This document shows, piece by piece, positions 16,293 to 25,341 of a stretch of DNA of 36,173 nt (position 1 is its first letter; the number at the start of each line of letters is the position of its first letter). The DNA comes from Anaerolineae bacterium (GTDB lineage: Bacteria; Chloroflexota; Anaerolineae; Aggregatilineales; Phototrophicaceae). Location: positions 1-36,173 of the forward strand of contig JANWYT010000021.1 of NCBI GenBank assembly GCA_025055175.1, read 5' to 3'. Made by a program: the position numbers and the translations under genes. A model generated the notes under the pieces. The model did no database searches and was not told where the DNA came from. It saw nothing but the letters and a program-made list of their open reading frames with translations.

Positions 16293-19200
16293 ATGCCGAG
16301 TGAAGTCGTTCATCTGCATGTCCATACTGAGTTCTCGCTGCTGGATGGCCAGAGCAAGATTAGCAAGCTGGTCGCGCGCGCTAAAGCGCTAGGTATGCCA
16401 GCTATCGCCATCACCGATCACGGGGTGATGTTCGGCGTTGTTGACTTCTACCGCAAGGCGCGCGAAGCAGGCATTCGGCCCATCATCGGCATGGAGGGCT
16501 ACCTCGCGCCCAACAGCCGCTTCGACCGCGATCCGCAGCGCGATAAGAAAGCTTACCATATGCTGCTGCTAGCTCGCGACGACGCAGGCTACCAGAATCT
16601 GCTCAAGCTGGCCAGCAAAGCCCAATTAGAGGGTTACTATTACCGTCCCCGCTTTGACCGCGAGCTGCTGGCCAAGCACAGCCAGGGCCTCATCGCCACC
16701 ACTGGCTGTTTGGCCGCCCAGGTGGCCCGCGCCTACGAAGAGCGAGGCGAGGAGGAAGCACGCCAAGTCCTGAGCTGGTACTTGGACGTATTCGGAGAAG
16801 ATAACTTCTTTTTGGAGCTTCAGCCTCACGACATTCCAGAGCTGCGCGCTTTCAACCGCTGGCTGATCCAGTACCGCCAGAGCGGCCATTCCAAGCTCCA
16901 GCTCTTGGCCACCAACGACGTTCACTACGTCAATGCTGAAGACTGGGACGTTCACGATACGCTCTTGTGCATTCAGACTGGCGCGCTCAAGAACCAGCCT
17001 GACCGCATGAAGATGTCTCCGCAGACCAGCTATTACTTGAAGACGGCGGATGAAATGCGCCGCGAATTCGACGGTGTGCCAGAAGCGCTGATCGCGGAAG
17101 CTCTTGAGAATACCCTGCGCGTGGCCGATCTGTGCCATGTAGATTTGGACAAGAAGGGCTACCATTTGCCCAACTTCCCTATCCCGCCTGAATTCCCTGA
17201 TGACAGCGCCTACCTGCGCCATCTATGCGAGATGGGCTTGTCGTGGCGTTTCCCTAATCGTGAAGATGATCCGGTGCTGCGCGAACGGCTGAGTCGCGAG
17301 CTGCGGATCATCGCCGAGATGGGCTTCAATACCTATTTCCTGATTGTGTGGGATTTGTGCGAATTTGCGCGCTACGCCGACATTTGGTGGAATGTGCGCG
17401 GCAGCGGGGCGGGCAGCTTGGTAGCTTACTGTCTGGGGATCACCAACATCGACCCCATCCAGAACAGCCTGTTGTTTGAACGTTTCCTCAATCCTGGGCG
17501 CGTGTCCATGCCCGATATCGACCTAGATTATCCCGATGATCGGCGCGCCGAGATGATCGAATACGCCGTGCAGAAGTACGGCGAGGACAAGGTAGCGGCC
17601 ATCATCACGTTTGGTACGATGGCGGCCAAAGGCGCGATCCGCGACGTGGGACGCGTGCTGAACGTGGAGCTGAGCAAGATCAGCCAGGCCCTTAAGTATA
17701 TCCCGACTGAGCCAAAGCCCAAGAAGATTCCAGAGTACGTAGAAGCCGATCCTGACCTGAAGCGCATAGTTGAACAGGATGAGGAACTCAAGCGCGTCTT
17801 TGCTGTCGCAACTGAGCTGCAAGGCATGGTACGCCATGCTTCTACCCACGCTGCTGGCGTCATCATCGCCGACAAGCCTCTGGACGAGTACCTGCCGCTG
17901 CACCGTATCACCAGCGACAGCGACCAGAGCGCCATCAAGTGTGTGACCCAGTTCCCGATGGAGACCGCCGAGTCGATTGGTTTGCTGAAGGTAGACTTCT
18001 TGGGGTTGTCCACGCTGACGATCATGCGCAAAGCAGCCGAGTTGATCGAACGTCATCGCGGCATTCGCTACACGATGGACAATATCCCCTATCGGCACGA
18101 CGATCCGCGCATCACCAACGAGCAGCGTGCTATGCTGGATCAAGTCTTCGGTATGCTAGGGCGCGGCGAGACAGTGGGCGTGTTCCAGGTGGAGAGCGGC
18201 GGTATGCAGGCCATGCTGCGCGGCATGAAGCCCTTCCGCTTCGAGCATATCATCGCGGCTATCTCGCTCTATCGACCCGGCCCGATGGACTTCATCCCTA
18301 CCTTTAACCAGCGCATGCACGGCAAGGAAGAGGTGAAATACCTGCACCCCAAGCTCAAGCCAATCCTAGAGGAGACTTACGGCATCATGGTCTACCAGGA
18401 ACAGCTCATGCAAATTGCCAGCGATCTATTCGGTTATAGCCTGAGCGAAGCCGATCTCATGCGCCGTGCCGTCTCCAAGAAGAAACAAGCCGATCTGATG
18501 AAGCATAAAGACATCTTCAAGCAACGCGGGCCAGAGTTCGGGATTGAGGAGGGCGTGGCGGAAGCCATCTTCGACGAAATCGAGTTCTTCGCAAACTATG
18601 GCTTCAACAAATCTCACGCTTCAGACTATGCCGTCATCACTATGCAGACGGCTTTCTTGAAGCGTCACTACGCCGAGGAATACATGACCGCTCTGCTTGT
18701 CGTCCAATTTGACGATCTGAGCAAGGTGTCTACTTTCCTGGAAGAGTGTCGTCGCCTGCAAATCCCCGTCCTTCCACCAGACGTGAACGCTAGTCAGCTT
18801 GACTTCGACATCGAATACTTGCCAGACGAGAAGCGCGCCATCCGCTTTGGCCTGCGCGCCATCAAGAACGCCGCCGCGAATGCGCTAATGCCCATCATCG
18901 CAGAACGCCAGCAGGGTGGGCCTTTCCGCGATTTGACCGATTTCGCGCAGCGCGTCGATCTGCGCTTGGTGGGCAAGCGTACCCTGGAGAGTCTGGTGCG
19001 CGTCGGCGCGCTCAGCTCCCTAGATGCGCGTCGCGACGCTCTGTTGGAGAACCTGGATCGGATCATCGGCTTCAGCGCTGATTACCACAAGGCCAAAGAA
19101 ATTGGCCAAAAGAGCCTGTTCGGCGGCGTCGCAGAAGAGGGTCGTCTCGTCTTGCCCAACGCCAAGCAACCGACTTCATCCCGCGAGCAGCTGCGCTGGG

Positions 19201-20036
19201 AGCGTGAATTGCTGGGCTTGTACGTCAGCGGCAGACCCACAGACAGGGTGAAGTCTCTCATCGAGGCAGATGGACGCTTCAAGATCGTCCAGCAGCTTTT
19301 AGATGATGAGGACGACTGGCGCGGCAAGGACGTTTGGATCGCCGGCGAAATTGTCGATCTACGCCGCGTCCACACCAGAAATAGCGAGCAAATGCTGATC
19401 CTGCAGATCGAAGACTGGCACGAGAGCAGCGCGTCCATCGAAGTCGTCATCTTCCCGCGCGTCTGGCGTGCCATCCAAAGTCGTCTACAAAGCGAGGGCG
19501 GCAAAGAGCCAGAGGTTGGTGCTATTATTTGGGTGAGCGGCAAGCTGGACACTAGCCGCGACAGCCCGCAAATTATCGCCGACAACCTGGGCCAGCAGTT
19601 TGACACCTTGCAAGCCCAGAGCCAGTACGATAGTTCCTCTGGCTTCGCCTCTCTGTGGGAGGATCAGTGGGAGCGCGACAACTTGCCTCAGGCTGCTGGG
19701 CCTGCTCACAGCGCGCTCATTGACGCTGGTTCGTCTCAAGATGTTCCGCTGGCGCCCTTGTTTGAAGATCACCAGCAGCCGACGAGGCGCCACAAGGTCA
19801 TCGTCCGCCTGAAGCGCGACGGCTCAGAGCGCGACAGCCATCTCATTCATTGGCTGCTCGGCGTGTTTCGCGCCGAACCAGGCGACGATCAGCCCGTGAT
19901 TGTCGTCACAGAGACGAATGGTCGCAAACGTATTTTCCATCTGCCGTCAAGCATACGCTGGAGCGAGGCTATGCGCCGAAAAATCTTGGCACACCTAGAC
20001 GAGAGCCAGATAGAGGTGCATGTCCTGACACCTTAA
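16293..20036 (+). CDS. dnaE: DNA polymerase III alpha subunit
   Basis: This is the replicative polymerase subunit, 1247 residues (E. coli DnaE has 1160). The N-terminal PHP domain (about 5-210) starts with HLHVHTEFSLLDG (H9 and H11) and keeps ITDHG and NDVHYVNAEDWDVHD, so its metal ligands look complete. This is typical of DnaE proteins with intrinsic 3'-5' exonuclease activity. The catalytic aspartates are D408 and D410 in PDIDLDY, with D568 in KVDFLGL. The FNKSHASDYA segment, a helix-hairpin-helix region, and a C-terminal OB fold (DVWIAGEIVDLRR to VVIFPRVW) follow. The last 100 residues form the small C-terminal domain usual in this lineage. Only a weak GAGAAA precedes the ATG. No clamp loader or epsilon gene is nearby. 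Confidence 0.97.
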   Translation: MPSEVVHLHVHTEFSLLDGQSKISKLVARAKALGMPAIAITDHGVMFGVVDFYRKAREAGIRPIIGMEGYLAPNSRFDRDPQRDKKAYHMLLLARDDAGYQNLLKLASKAQLEGYYYRPRFDRELLAKHSQGLIATTGCLAAQVARAYEERGEEEARQVLSWYLDVFGEDNFFLELQPHDIPELRAFNRWLIQYRQSGHSKLQLLATNDVHYVNAEDWDVHDTLLCIQTGALKNQPDRMKMSPQTSYYLKTADEMRREFDGVPEALIAEALENTLRVADLCHVDLDKKGYHLPNFPIPPEFPDDSAYLRHLCEMGLSWRFPNREDDPVLRERLSRELRIIAEMGFNTYFLIVWDLCEFARYADIWWNVRGSGAGSLVAYCLGITNIDPIQNSLLFERFLNPGRVSMPDIDLDYPDDRRAEMIEYAVQKYGEDKVAAIITFGTMAAKGAIRDVGRVLNVELSKISQALKYIPTEPKPKKIPEYVEADPDLKRIVEQDEELKRVFAVATELQGMVRHASTHAAGVIIADKPLDEYLPLHRITSDSDQSAIKCVTQFPMETAESIGLLKVDFLGLSTLTIMRKAAELIERHRGIRYTMDNIPYRHDDPRITNEQRAMLDQVFGMLGRGETVGVFQVESGGMQAMLRGMKPFRFEHIIAAISLYRPGPMDFIPTFNQRMHGKEEVKYLHPKLKPILEETYGIMVYQEQLMQIASDLFGYSLSEADLMRRAVSKKKQADLMKHKDIFKQRGPEFGIEEGVAEAIFDEIEFFANYGFNKSHASDYAVITMQTAFLKRHYAEEYMTALLVVQFDDLSKVSTFLEECRRLQIPVLPPDVNASQLDFDIEYLPDEKRAIRFGLRAIKNAAANALMPIIAERQQGGPFRDLTDFAQRVDLRLVGKRTLESLVRVGALSSLDARRDALLENLDRIIGFSADYHKAKEIGQKSLFGGVAEEGRLVLPNAKQPTSSREQLRWERELLGLYVSGRPTDRVKSLIEADGRFKIVQQLLDDEDDWRGKDVWIAGEIVDLRRVHTRNSEQMLILQIEDWHESSASIEVVIFPRVWRAIQSRLQSEGGKEPEVGAIIWVSGKLDTSRDSPQIIADNLGQQFDTLQAQSQYDSSSGFASLWEDQWERDNLPQAAGPAHSALIDAGSSQDVPLAPLFEDHQQPTRRHKVIVRLKRDGSERDSHLIHWLLGVFRAEPGDDQPVIVVTETNGRKRIFHLPSSIRWSEAMRRKILAHLDESQIEVHVLTP

Positions 20037-20140
20037 CACAGGCTTAAATCCACAGACTCGTCACAGGATTAGAATAAAACAGCACCGATCACGGCCTTAA
20101 AAATTTTTGACGAACAAGCGCAAGATGACACTTTTTTGAA

Positions 20141-20154
20141 GCGCGCAACCGCGC
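20141..20154 (+). other. Short hairpin in the pfkA leader region
   Basis: GCGCG-CAAC-CGCGC forms a 5-bp GC stem with a tetraloop about 40 nt before pfkA. Upstream, at 20099-20108, lies an AAAAATTTTT palindrome. Neither has the features of a strong terminator. Role unknown. Confidence 0.2.
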
Positions 20155-20193
20155 AAGCGCTGAGTCCATCATGACAGCAGGAGACAAGACAGC

Positions 20194-21159
20194 ATGAAGC
20201 GAATCGCCGTGATGACGAGTGGGGGAGACGCCCCTGGGATGAACGCCGCTATCCGCGCTGTAGTTAGGGCCGGCTTGGAGCATGGCGTCGAAGTATATGG
20301 GATACGTCAGGCCTACGCCGGCCTGTTGGCAGGGGACATGGAACGCCTGACGAGCCGCGAGGTGAGCGGTATCTTGCAACGCGGCGGCACGATCCTCCAG
20401 ACAGCGCGTAACGAAGAATTCAAGACGCCAGCTGGCCAGCGTAAAGCTTTGCGCCGATTAAATGAGCGCGGCATCGAGGGGGTCATCGTCATTGGTGGCG
20501 ATGGCAGCCTGCGTGGCGCGCTGGCCTTGCACCAACTAGGAGTTCCTGTAATCGGTGTGCCGGGCAGCATTGACAACGATATCTACGGCACAGACATGAG
20601 CATTGGCGTGGATACCGCCCTCAACACTATCCTAGACGCGCTGGATCGCTTGCGCGACACGGCAACCAGCCATAATCGTTGCTTCCTGATCGAAGTCATG
20701 GGGCGCAACTGCGGCTACTTGGCGCTGATGGGCGGTATCCTGGGCGGCGCCGAGATCGTCATCACCCCTGAAGAAGGCGTGTCGATGGAGCAGGTGGCCA
20801 ACCAGCTCAGCGATGCTTATGTGCGTGGCAAGGCCCATGCCATCGCCGTTATCGCCGAGGGCGCGCCCTACAAGGTGATGGAACTGGAACAGTATCTCAA
20901 GCAGCACCACATGGGCTTTGAGATTCGCGTCTCAATCCTGGGCCACGTGCAGCGCGGCGGCAGCCCTACTGCCTTCGACCGTCTGCTGGCCACTAGCTTG
21001 GGCGTGGAGGCCATGCGCCGCATGATTAGAGGCGAGAGCGCTGTCATGGTGGGTCGGCAGGGCCGCGAGAACGTGGCTGTGCCGTTAGAAGAAGTCACCA
21101 CGCGCACGCGCACGATCAGCAGAGACTACTACGAGCTGGCCTACATGCTCTCGCGTTGA
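20194..21159 (+). CDS. pfkA: ATP-dependent 6-phosphofructokinase
   Basis: This 321-residue glycolytic enzyme phosphorylates fructose 6-phosphate to the 1,6-bisphosphate; the length is normal for bacterial PfkA. TSGGDAPGMNAAIR at the N-terminus and GGDGS at 101-105 bind the nucleotide; G at the position after the first aspartate (GDGS, not GDDS) indicates ATP rather than pyrophosphate use. The catalytic aspartate is D127 in PGSIDND, where most family members have T in place of S125. MGRNCGYLA (from 169) contacts the sugar, and GHVQRGGSPTAFDR is the second substrate motif. AGGAG precedes the ATG. It lies between dnaE and grpE on the same strand, with 157 bp upstream and 169 bp downstream, so it is probably its own unit. 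Confidence 0.96.
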   Translation: MKRIAVMTSGGDAPGMNAAIRAVVRAGLEHGVEVYGIRQAYAGLLAGDMERLTSREVSGILQRGGTILQTARNEEFKTPAGQRKALRRLNERGIEGVIVIGGDGSLRGALALHQLGVPVIGVPGSIDNDIYGTDMSIGVDTALNTILDALDRLRDTATSHNRCFLIEVMGRNCGYLALMGGILGGAEIVITPEEGVSMEQVANQLSDAYVRGKAHAIAVIAEGAPYKVMELEQYLKQHHMGFEIRVSILGHVQRGGSPTAFDRLLATSLGVEAMRRMIRGESAVMVGRQGRENVAVPLEEVTTRTRTISRDYYELAYMLSR

Positions 21160-21229
21160 AACGACTGCGCCTGCGTCTCTGCGGCGCGCACTCATCAAAA
21201 CTTCATAAGAAATCGCTGCAAATTGCCTG

Positions 21230-21245
21230 AGACCCCTACAGGTCT
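21230..21245 (+). repeat. Small inverted repeat upstream of grpE
   Basis: AGACC-CCTACA-GGTCT is a 5-bp inverted repeat about 85 bp before grpE. It does not match the CIRCE element (TTAGCACTC-N9-GAGTGCTAA). It could be a regulatory site for the chaperone operon or chance. Confidence 0.2.
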
Positions 21246-21328
21246 AACACGATTCTATGATTGGCAGGCTAGACTGAGGGGCGTAATGACGAAGGCGAAA
21301 CACGCCATCAACCCGCGTTGGAGTGGCC

Positions 21329-21877
21329 ATGAGCGACACTACGAACGAAGAGACGACGACTACTGAAGACGTGCGTCCGAGCGATGAAGCAACGGCTCAG
21401 GAAGTCAGCACAGCGAGCATCGATGCGGCGCGCCTGGAACAAGCAGAACGCGAAGCGCGCGCCAATCTGGAAGGCTGGCAGCGCGAACGCGCCGACTTCC
21501 AGAATTATAAGCGCCGCATGGAACAGCAGTTGCGCGAGGCCAAGGAACTGGGCGCGCACGACGCCATCCGCCGCATGTTGCCCATCATCGACGACTTCAG
21601 CCGCGCGGTGGACAACATCCCGACTGACTTGGTGGGCAACCCTTGGGTGAACGGCACAGCTATGATCCTCAAGAAGTTCGACAAGCTGCTGGAGGAACTA
21701 TCCGTGCAGATCGTCGATCCCATCGGCCAGCCGTTTGATCCGCGCTTGCACGAAGCGGTGGGCATGGACGAAGCCAGCGAAGCGTATCCCAGCGGCACCG
21801 TCACGGCCACCCTCCAGCGGGGCTATGTCAGCGGCGAGCGCGTCCTGCGCCAAGCTCTGGTGCGCGTCGCCAGCTGA
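21329..21877 (+). CDS. grpE: GrpE nucleotide exchange factor
   Basis: This 182-residue co-chaperone releases ADP from DnaK. An acidic, threonine-rich N-terminus (about 1-35) leads into the long dimerisation helix (about 36-90), which contains [21 protein letters not shown] with the usual aspartate-phenylalanine-xx-tyrosine pattern. The C-terminal beta domain has [10 protein letters not shown] and [10 protein letters not shown] followed by VLRQALVRV, the typical ending. The frame is open from a GTG at 21323, but that codon overlaps the GGAG ribosome site, so the ATG at 21329 is chosen. It is the first gene of the grpE-dnaK-dnaJ group; dnaK follows after 53 bp. Confidence 0.95.
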   Translation: MSDTTNEETTTTEDVRPSDEATAQEVSTASIDAARLEQAEREARANLEGWQRERADFQNYKRRMEQQLREAKELGAHDAIRRMLPIIDDFSRAVDNIPTDLVGNPWVNGTAMILKKFDKLLEELSVQIVDPIGQPFDPRLHEAVGMDEASEAYPSGTVTATLQRGYVSGERVLRQALVRVAS

Positions 21878-21930
21878 ACCAACTTGTCGATCACACTTGG
21901 ATTCAAAGTATCATAAAGGAGCAAGACATC

Positions 21931-23787
21931 ATGGGACGTATTATCGGTATCGACCTCGGCACGACGAACAGCGTCGTTGCCGTCATTCAGGGTGGTGAAC
22001 CTGTCGTCATCCCCTCGTCGGAAGGCAGTAACCTCATCCCGTCAGTGGTGGCGGTTAATCCCAGGACTGGTGAACGCCTGGTGGGCAAGGTGGCTCGTAA
22101 CCAAGCCGTCATCAACCCAGAGAACACCGTCTTCTCGGTCAAGCGCTTCATGGGCCGTCGCTACAAGGACGCCGAGACGCAAGACGCCATCAAGCGCGTG
22201 CCTTACAAGGTGAGCGCTGCTCCCAACGGCGATGTGCGCATTGAGATGGGCGGTCGCGAGTATTCCCCGCCAGAGATCAGCGCTATGATCCTTCAGAAGA
22301 TCAAGGCTGACGCCGAAGCCTACTTGGGCGAAGAAGTGACGCAGGCTGTCATCACTGTGCCGGCCTACTTCAATGACACGCAGCGCAACGCTACCAAAGA
22401 CGCCGGCAAGATCGCGGGCCTGGAGGTGCTGCGCATCATCAATGAGCCGACCGCTTCCTCGCTGGCTTATGGCCTGGGCGAACGCAAGGACGGCGTGATT
22501 GCGGTCTATGACCTGGGCGGCGGTACGTTCGACATTACGATTTTGGAGATTGCCGAGGGCGTCTTCGAAGTCAAGTCCACCAATGGCGACACCTACCTGG
22601 GCGGCGACAACTTCGATGAGCGTATCATCGACTGGCTGGCCACTGAATTCAAGAAAGAGAACGGCATTGACCTGCGCAGCGACCGCCAAGCTCTGCAACG
22701 CCTGAAGGAAGCTGCCGAGAAGGCCAAGATCGAGCTGTCTACTGTCATGAGCGCCGACATTAACCTGCCCTTCATCACTGCCGACGCCAGCGGCCCCAAG
22801 CACCTCCACATGACGCTCACTCGCGCCAAGCTGGAGAGCCTGGTTGCCGACCTGATCGAGAAGAGCATTGAACCCTGTCGTCAGGCCCTCAAGGATGCCA
22901 AGCTGGAGGCCAAAGACATCGACACGGTGCTGCTGGTAGGTGGCATGACCCGTATGCCCGCCATTCAGCAAGCGGTGAAGGCCTTCTTCGGCAAAGAACC
23001 GACCAAAGGCGTTAACCCTGACGAAGTTGTGGCCCTGGGTGCTGCGATCCAGGCCGGCGTGCTGGGCGGCGACGTGAAGGACATCCTGCTGCTGGATGTG
23101 ACCCCGCTCACCCTGAGCGTAGAGACGCTGGGCGGCGTAGCCACGCCGCTGATCGAGCGCAACACCACCATCCCAATCAAGCGTTCGCAGGTCTTCAGCA
23201 CCGCCGCCGACAACCAGAGTCAGGTCGAAATTCACGTCCTGCAAGGCGAGCGTCCGATGGCAGCCGACAACAAATCGCTAGGTCGCTTCATCTTAGATGG
23301 CATTCCTCCAGCACCTCGCGGCGTCCCGCAGATTGAAGTCACCTTCGACATTGACGCCAACGGCATCCTGAATGTGAGCGCCAAAGACAAGGCGACGGGC
23401 CGCGAACAGCGCATCACCATCACCGCGTCCAGCGGTCTGAGCAAGGAAGAGATTGAGCGCATGAAGCAGGAAGCTGAGAAGCACGCCGCTGAAGACGCTG
23501 CCCGTAAAGAAGCCGTTGAAGTGCGCAACCAGGCTGAAGGGATGGTCTTCAACATGGAGAAGTTCCTGCGCGATTACGGCGATAAGCTGCCCACCGACGC
23601 CGTGACTGAGGCGAAAGGCAAGATTGAGAAGGTCAACGCTGCCATTGCCAGCAACAACATCGCCGACATGCGCCGCACCACCGATGAACTGAGCCAGTAC
23701 ATGCAAGGCCTAGGCGCCAGGATGTACGAAGGCCAGGGCGGTAAACCCCGCGAAGATGTGGTGGATGCTGAATACACCGAGACATAA
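21931..23787 (+). CDS. dnaK: Hsp70 chaperone DnaK
   Basis: This 618-residue protein is an ATP-driven folding chaperone. The ATPase domain starts [17 protein letters not shown] and carries [45 protein letters not shown] and [13 protein letters not shown]. The interdomain linker region reads [19 protein letters not shown], and the substrate-binding domain includes [24 protein letters not shown]. The lid ends with EYTET, a short acidic tail. It contains the N-terminal insert (around [14 protein letters not shown] to FMGRRYKD) found in most bacterial lineages. AAAGGAG precedes the ATG at good spacing. A weak promoter-like TATCAT box lies in the short grpE-dnaK gap, so some separate transcription is possible. 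Confidence 0.98.
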   Translation: MGRIIGIDLGTTNSVVAVIQGGEPVVIPSSEGSNLIPSVVAVNPRTGERLVGKVARNQAVINPENTVFSVKRFMGRRYKDAETQDAIKRVPYKVSAAPNGDVRIEMGGREYSPPEISAMILQKIKADAEAYLGEEVTQAVITVPAYFNDTQRNATKDAGKIAGLEVLRIINEPTASSLAYGLGERKDGVIAVYDLGGGTFDITILEIAEGVFEVKSTNGDTYLGGDNFDERIIDWLATEFKKENGIDLRSDRQALQRLKEAAEKAKIELSTVMSADINLPFITADASGPKHLHMTLTRAKLESLVADLIEKSIEPCRQALKDAKLEAKDIDTVLLVGGMTRMPAIQQAVKAFFGKEPTKGVNPDEVVALGAAIQAGVLGGDVKDILLLDVTPLTLSVETLGGVATPLIERNTTIPIKRSQVFSTAADNQSQVEIHVLQGERPMAADNKSLGRFILDGIPPAPRGVPQIEVTFDIDANGILNVSAKDKATGREQRITITASSGLSKEEIERMKQEAEKHAAEDAARKEAVEVRNQAEGMVFNMEKFLRDYGDKLPTDAVTEAKGKIEKVNAAIASNNIADMRRTTDELSQYMQGLGARMYEGQGGKPREDVVDAEYTET

Positions 23788-23819
23788 GATTGCCTGATGA
23801 GGCGCAGGCGGCACAGCGC

Positions 23820-23840
23820 GAGGGGCTTCAGCCCCTCTTT
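23820..23840 (+). terminator. Hairpin with short U-tract between dnaK and dnaJ
   Basis: GAGGGGC-TTCA-GCCCCTC forms a 7-bp stem with a tetraloop, followed by TTT. It sits 33 nt after the dnaK stop. It may end part of the transcripts and so lower dnaJ relative to dnaK. Confidence 0.55.
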
Positions 23841-23902
23841 GCCATCCCATGCACCCCTTCGTTCTCAATGACTGGATGCACGGCTCAACAGGATGCACGA
23901 TG

Positions 23903-25054
23903 ATGGCCAGAGACTACTACGAAGTACTGGGCGTGACTCGCAACGCCAGCAAGGACGACATCAAGAAGGCTTTCCGCAACCTAGCACGCAAATATCATCC
24001 AGACGTGAGCCGAGAAGCTGACGCTGAACAGCGCTTCAAAGAGATCAACGAGGCCTACGAAGTGCTGGCCGACGACGATAAGCGCGCGCGCTACGATCGC
24101 TTTGGCCACGCTGGCGTCCAGGGCCAGGCGGGCGGCGCGCCGACGGGCTTCGGTGGCTTTGAAGAAATCTTCGAGGAATTCTTCAGCAACTTTGTGGGCG
24201 GACGCGGCGCAAGCGGCGCCCGCCGCGGCCCGCAGCGCGGCGGTGACGTTCGCGTCGATGTTGTGCTGGACTTCATCGAAGCGGCCTTCGGCGTAGAACG
24301 CGAAGTTGACTACTACCGCCTGGAGCTGTGCGACATATGTCATGGCAGCGGCGCAGCGACGGGCAGCATGCCCACGACCTGTCCAGAATGCCGCGGAACG
24401 GGCCAGGTACAGCGCGTGACCCAGACCTTCGTCGGCTCGGTGGTGCGCGTGACGACCTGCCCACGCTGCAGCGGACGCGGCACGGTCATCACCAACCCTT
24501 GCCGCGCTTGCGATGGCAACGGCAAGCGCCGCAAGAAGACGACCTTGCCAGTCAAGATTCCGGCTGGCGTGAGCGATGGTATGCGCATTCAGGTGCGCGG
24601 CGAGGGCGACGCTGGCGATCTCAATGCCCCAATGGGCGATCTGTATGTGGTGGTACAGGTGCGCGAACACGAGGTCTTCAAGCGCCGCGATTACGATGTG
24701 GTCGTCGATTGGACGATCAACGTCGCTCAGGCCGCGCTAGGCGACAAAATCCAAGTGCCGACGATTGATGGCGACGTAGAGCTGGTCATCCCGCCTGGTA
24801 CGCAGACGGGCAGCGTCTTCCGCTTGAAGGGCAAAGGCTTGCCACGTCTGCGCAGCGATGGCACGCACAGTGGACGCGGCAACCAGGAAGTTTACGTCCA
24901 GGTGGTCATCCCAGAGAGGTTGACAGAGCGCCAGCGCAAGCTGTTTGAAGAGCTGGCCGAGTCTTTCGGCAAGTCAGTTGCTCCTCAGCAAAGCGGGCGC
25001 GGCTTCTTCGCGCGGATGATGGACTTCATGAATGGCCAGAGCGGGGACAATTAA
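23903..25054 (+). CDS. dnaJ: Hsp40 co-chaperone DnaJ
   Basis: This protein of about 383 residues stimulates DnaK ATPase and presents substrates. The J domain begins ARDYYEVLGV and contains the essential HPD motif (KYHPDVS). A Gly/Phe-rich region follows (TGFGGFEEIFEEFF). Four zinc-binding CxxCxGxG motifs are present: CDICHGSG, CPECRGTG, CPRCSGRG and CRACDGNG. The C-terminal substrate-binding domains end with EELAESFGKS and a short tail. The frame is open from 23849, but homologues start at MARDYY. Two adjacent ATGs (23900 and 23903) fit, with AGGA 6 and 9 nt upstream respectively. It is convergent with the lipoyl-domain gene, 17 bp away. Confidence 0.96.
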   Translation: MARDYYEVLGVTRNASKDDIKKAFRNLARKYHPDVSREADAEQRFKEINEAYEVLADDDKRARYDRFGHAGVQGQAGGAPTGFGGFEEIFEEFFSNFVGGRGASGARRGPQRGGDVRVDVVLDFIEAAFGVEREVDYYRLELCDICHGSGAATGSMPTTCPECRGTGQVQRVTQTFVGSVVRVTTCPRCSGRGTVITNPCRACDGNGKRRKKTTLPVKIPAGVSDGMRIQVRGEGDAGDLNAPMGDLYVVVQVREHEVFKRRDYDVVVDWTINVAQAALGDKIQVPTIDGDVELVIPPGTQTGSVFRLKGKGLPRLRSDGTHSGRGNQEVYVQVVIPERLTERQRKLFEELAESFGKSVAPQQSGRGFFARMMDFMNGQSGDN

Positions 25055-25071
25055 CCTGCCCAACTACTCCC

Positions 25072-25338
25072 TCATTCCAGCAGCCCCGAAATATCTTCGT
25101 CCGGGGCGGCGATGATGGCCAGCAGCGCCCCCACCTGGGCCTGCCTGCCGGCAGGGACGAAGATTTTGCGCAGTATGCCGCTGCCATAGGCTTCGACTTC
25201 TATCTGGGCCTTATCGGTCTCAATGTCCAACAAGATTGTGCCGCGTTCGATGGCATCGCCCTCCTGTTTGTGCCATTGGACAATGGTCACTTCGTCAGAC
25301 GAATCACCCAAAGGCGGGACAACGACTTTAGTCGCCAT
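25072..25338 (-). CDS. Free-standing lipoyl domain (E2-type), no acyltransferase core
   Basis: This 88-residue protein is a single biotinyl/lipoyl domain: MATKVVVPPLGDSSDEVT, then WHKQEGDAIERGT, then the modification loop IETDKA with lipoylated lysine K43, and a closing AAPDEDISGLLE. It should carry a lipoyl arm for the E1 enzyme encoded just upstream. Normal E2 proteins continue with a subunit-binding domain and a large catalytic core; both are absent. The stop is followed within 17 bp by the end of dnaJ, so there is no room for a frameshifted remainder. The ATG lies 3 bp after the E1-beta stop, with GGAG inside the end of that gene. It is either a shuttle domain working with an E2 encoded elsewhere, or a truncated E2. 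Confidence 0.88.
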   Translation of the reverse strand: MATKVVVPPLGDSSDEVTIVQWHKQEGDAIERGTILLDIETDKAQIEVEAYGSGILRKIFVPAGRQAQVGALLAIIAAPDEDISGLLE

Positions 25339-25341
25339 AGC

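Noticed and set aside
17523..18143. 206-codon minus-strand frame inside dnaE
   Set aside because: Lies opposite the catalytic core of DnaE; shadow frame with no plausible start.
20099..20108. AAAAATTTTT palindrome as dnaE terminator
   Set aside because: No GC-rich stem; an A/T palindrome of this size is expected by chance in AT-rich leaders.
21160..21328. CIRCE heat-shock operator before grpE
   Set aside because: No TTAGCACTC-N9-GAGTGCTAA match or near match found.
22042..23244. 400-codon open frame on the minus strand inside dnaK
   Set aside because: DnaK on the plus strand is certain. Long antisense frames are common opposite GC-rich conserved genes, and the translation has no recognisable domain.
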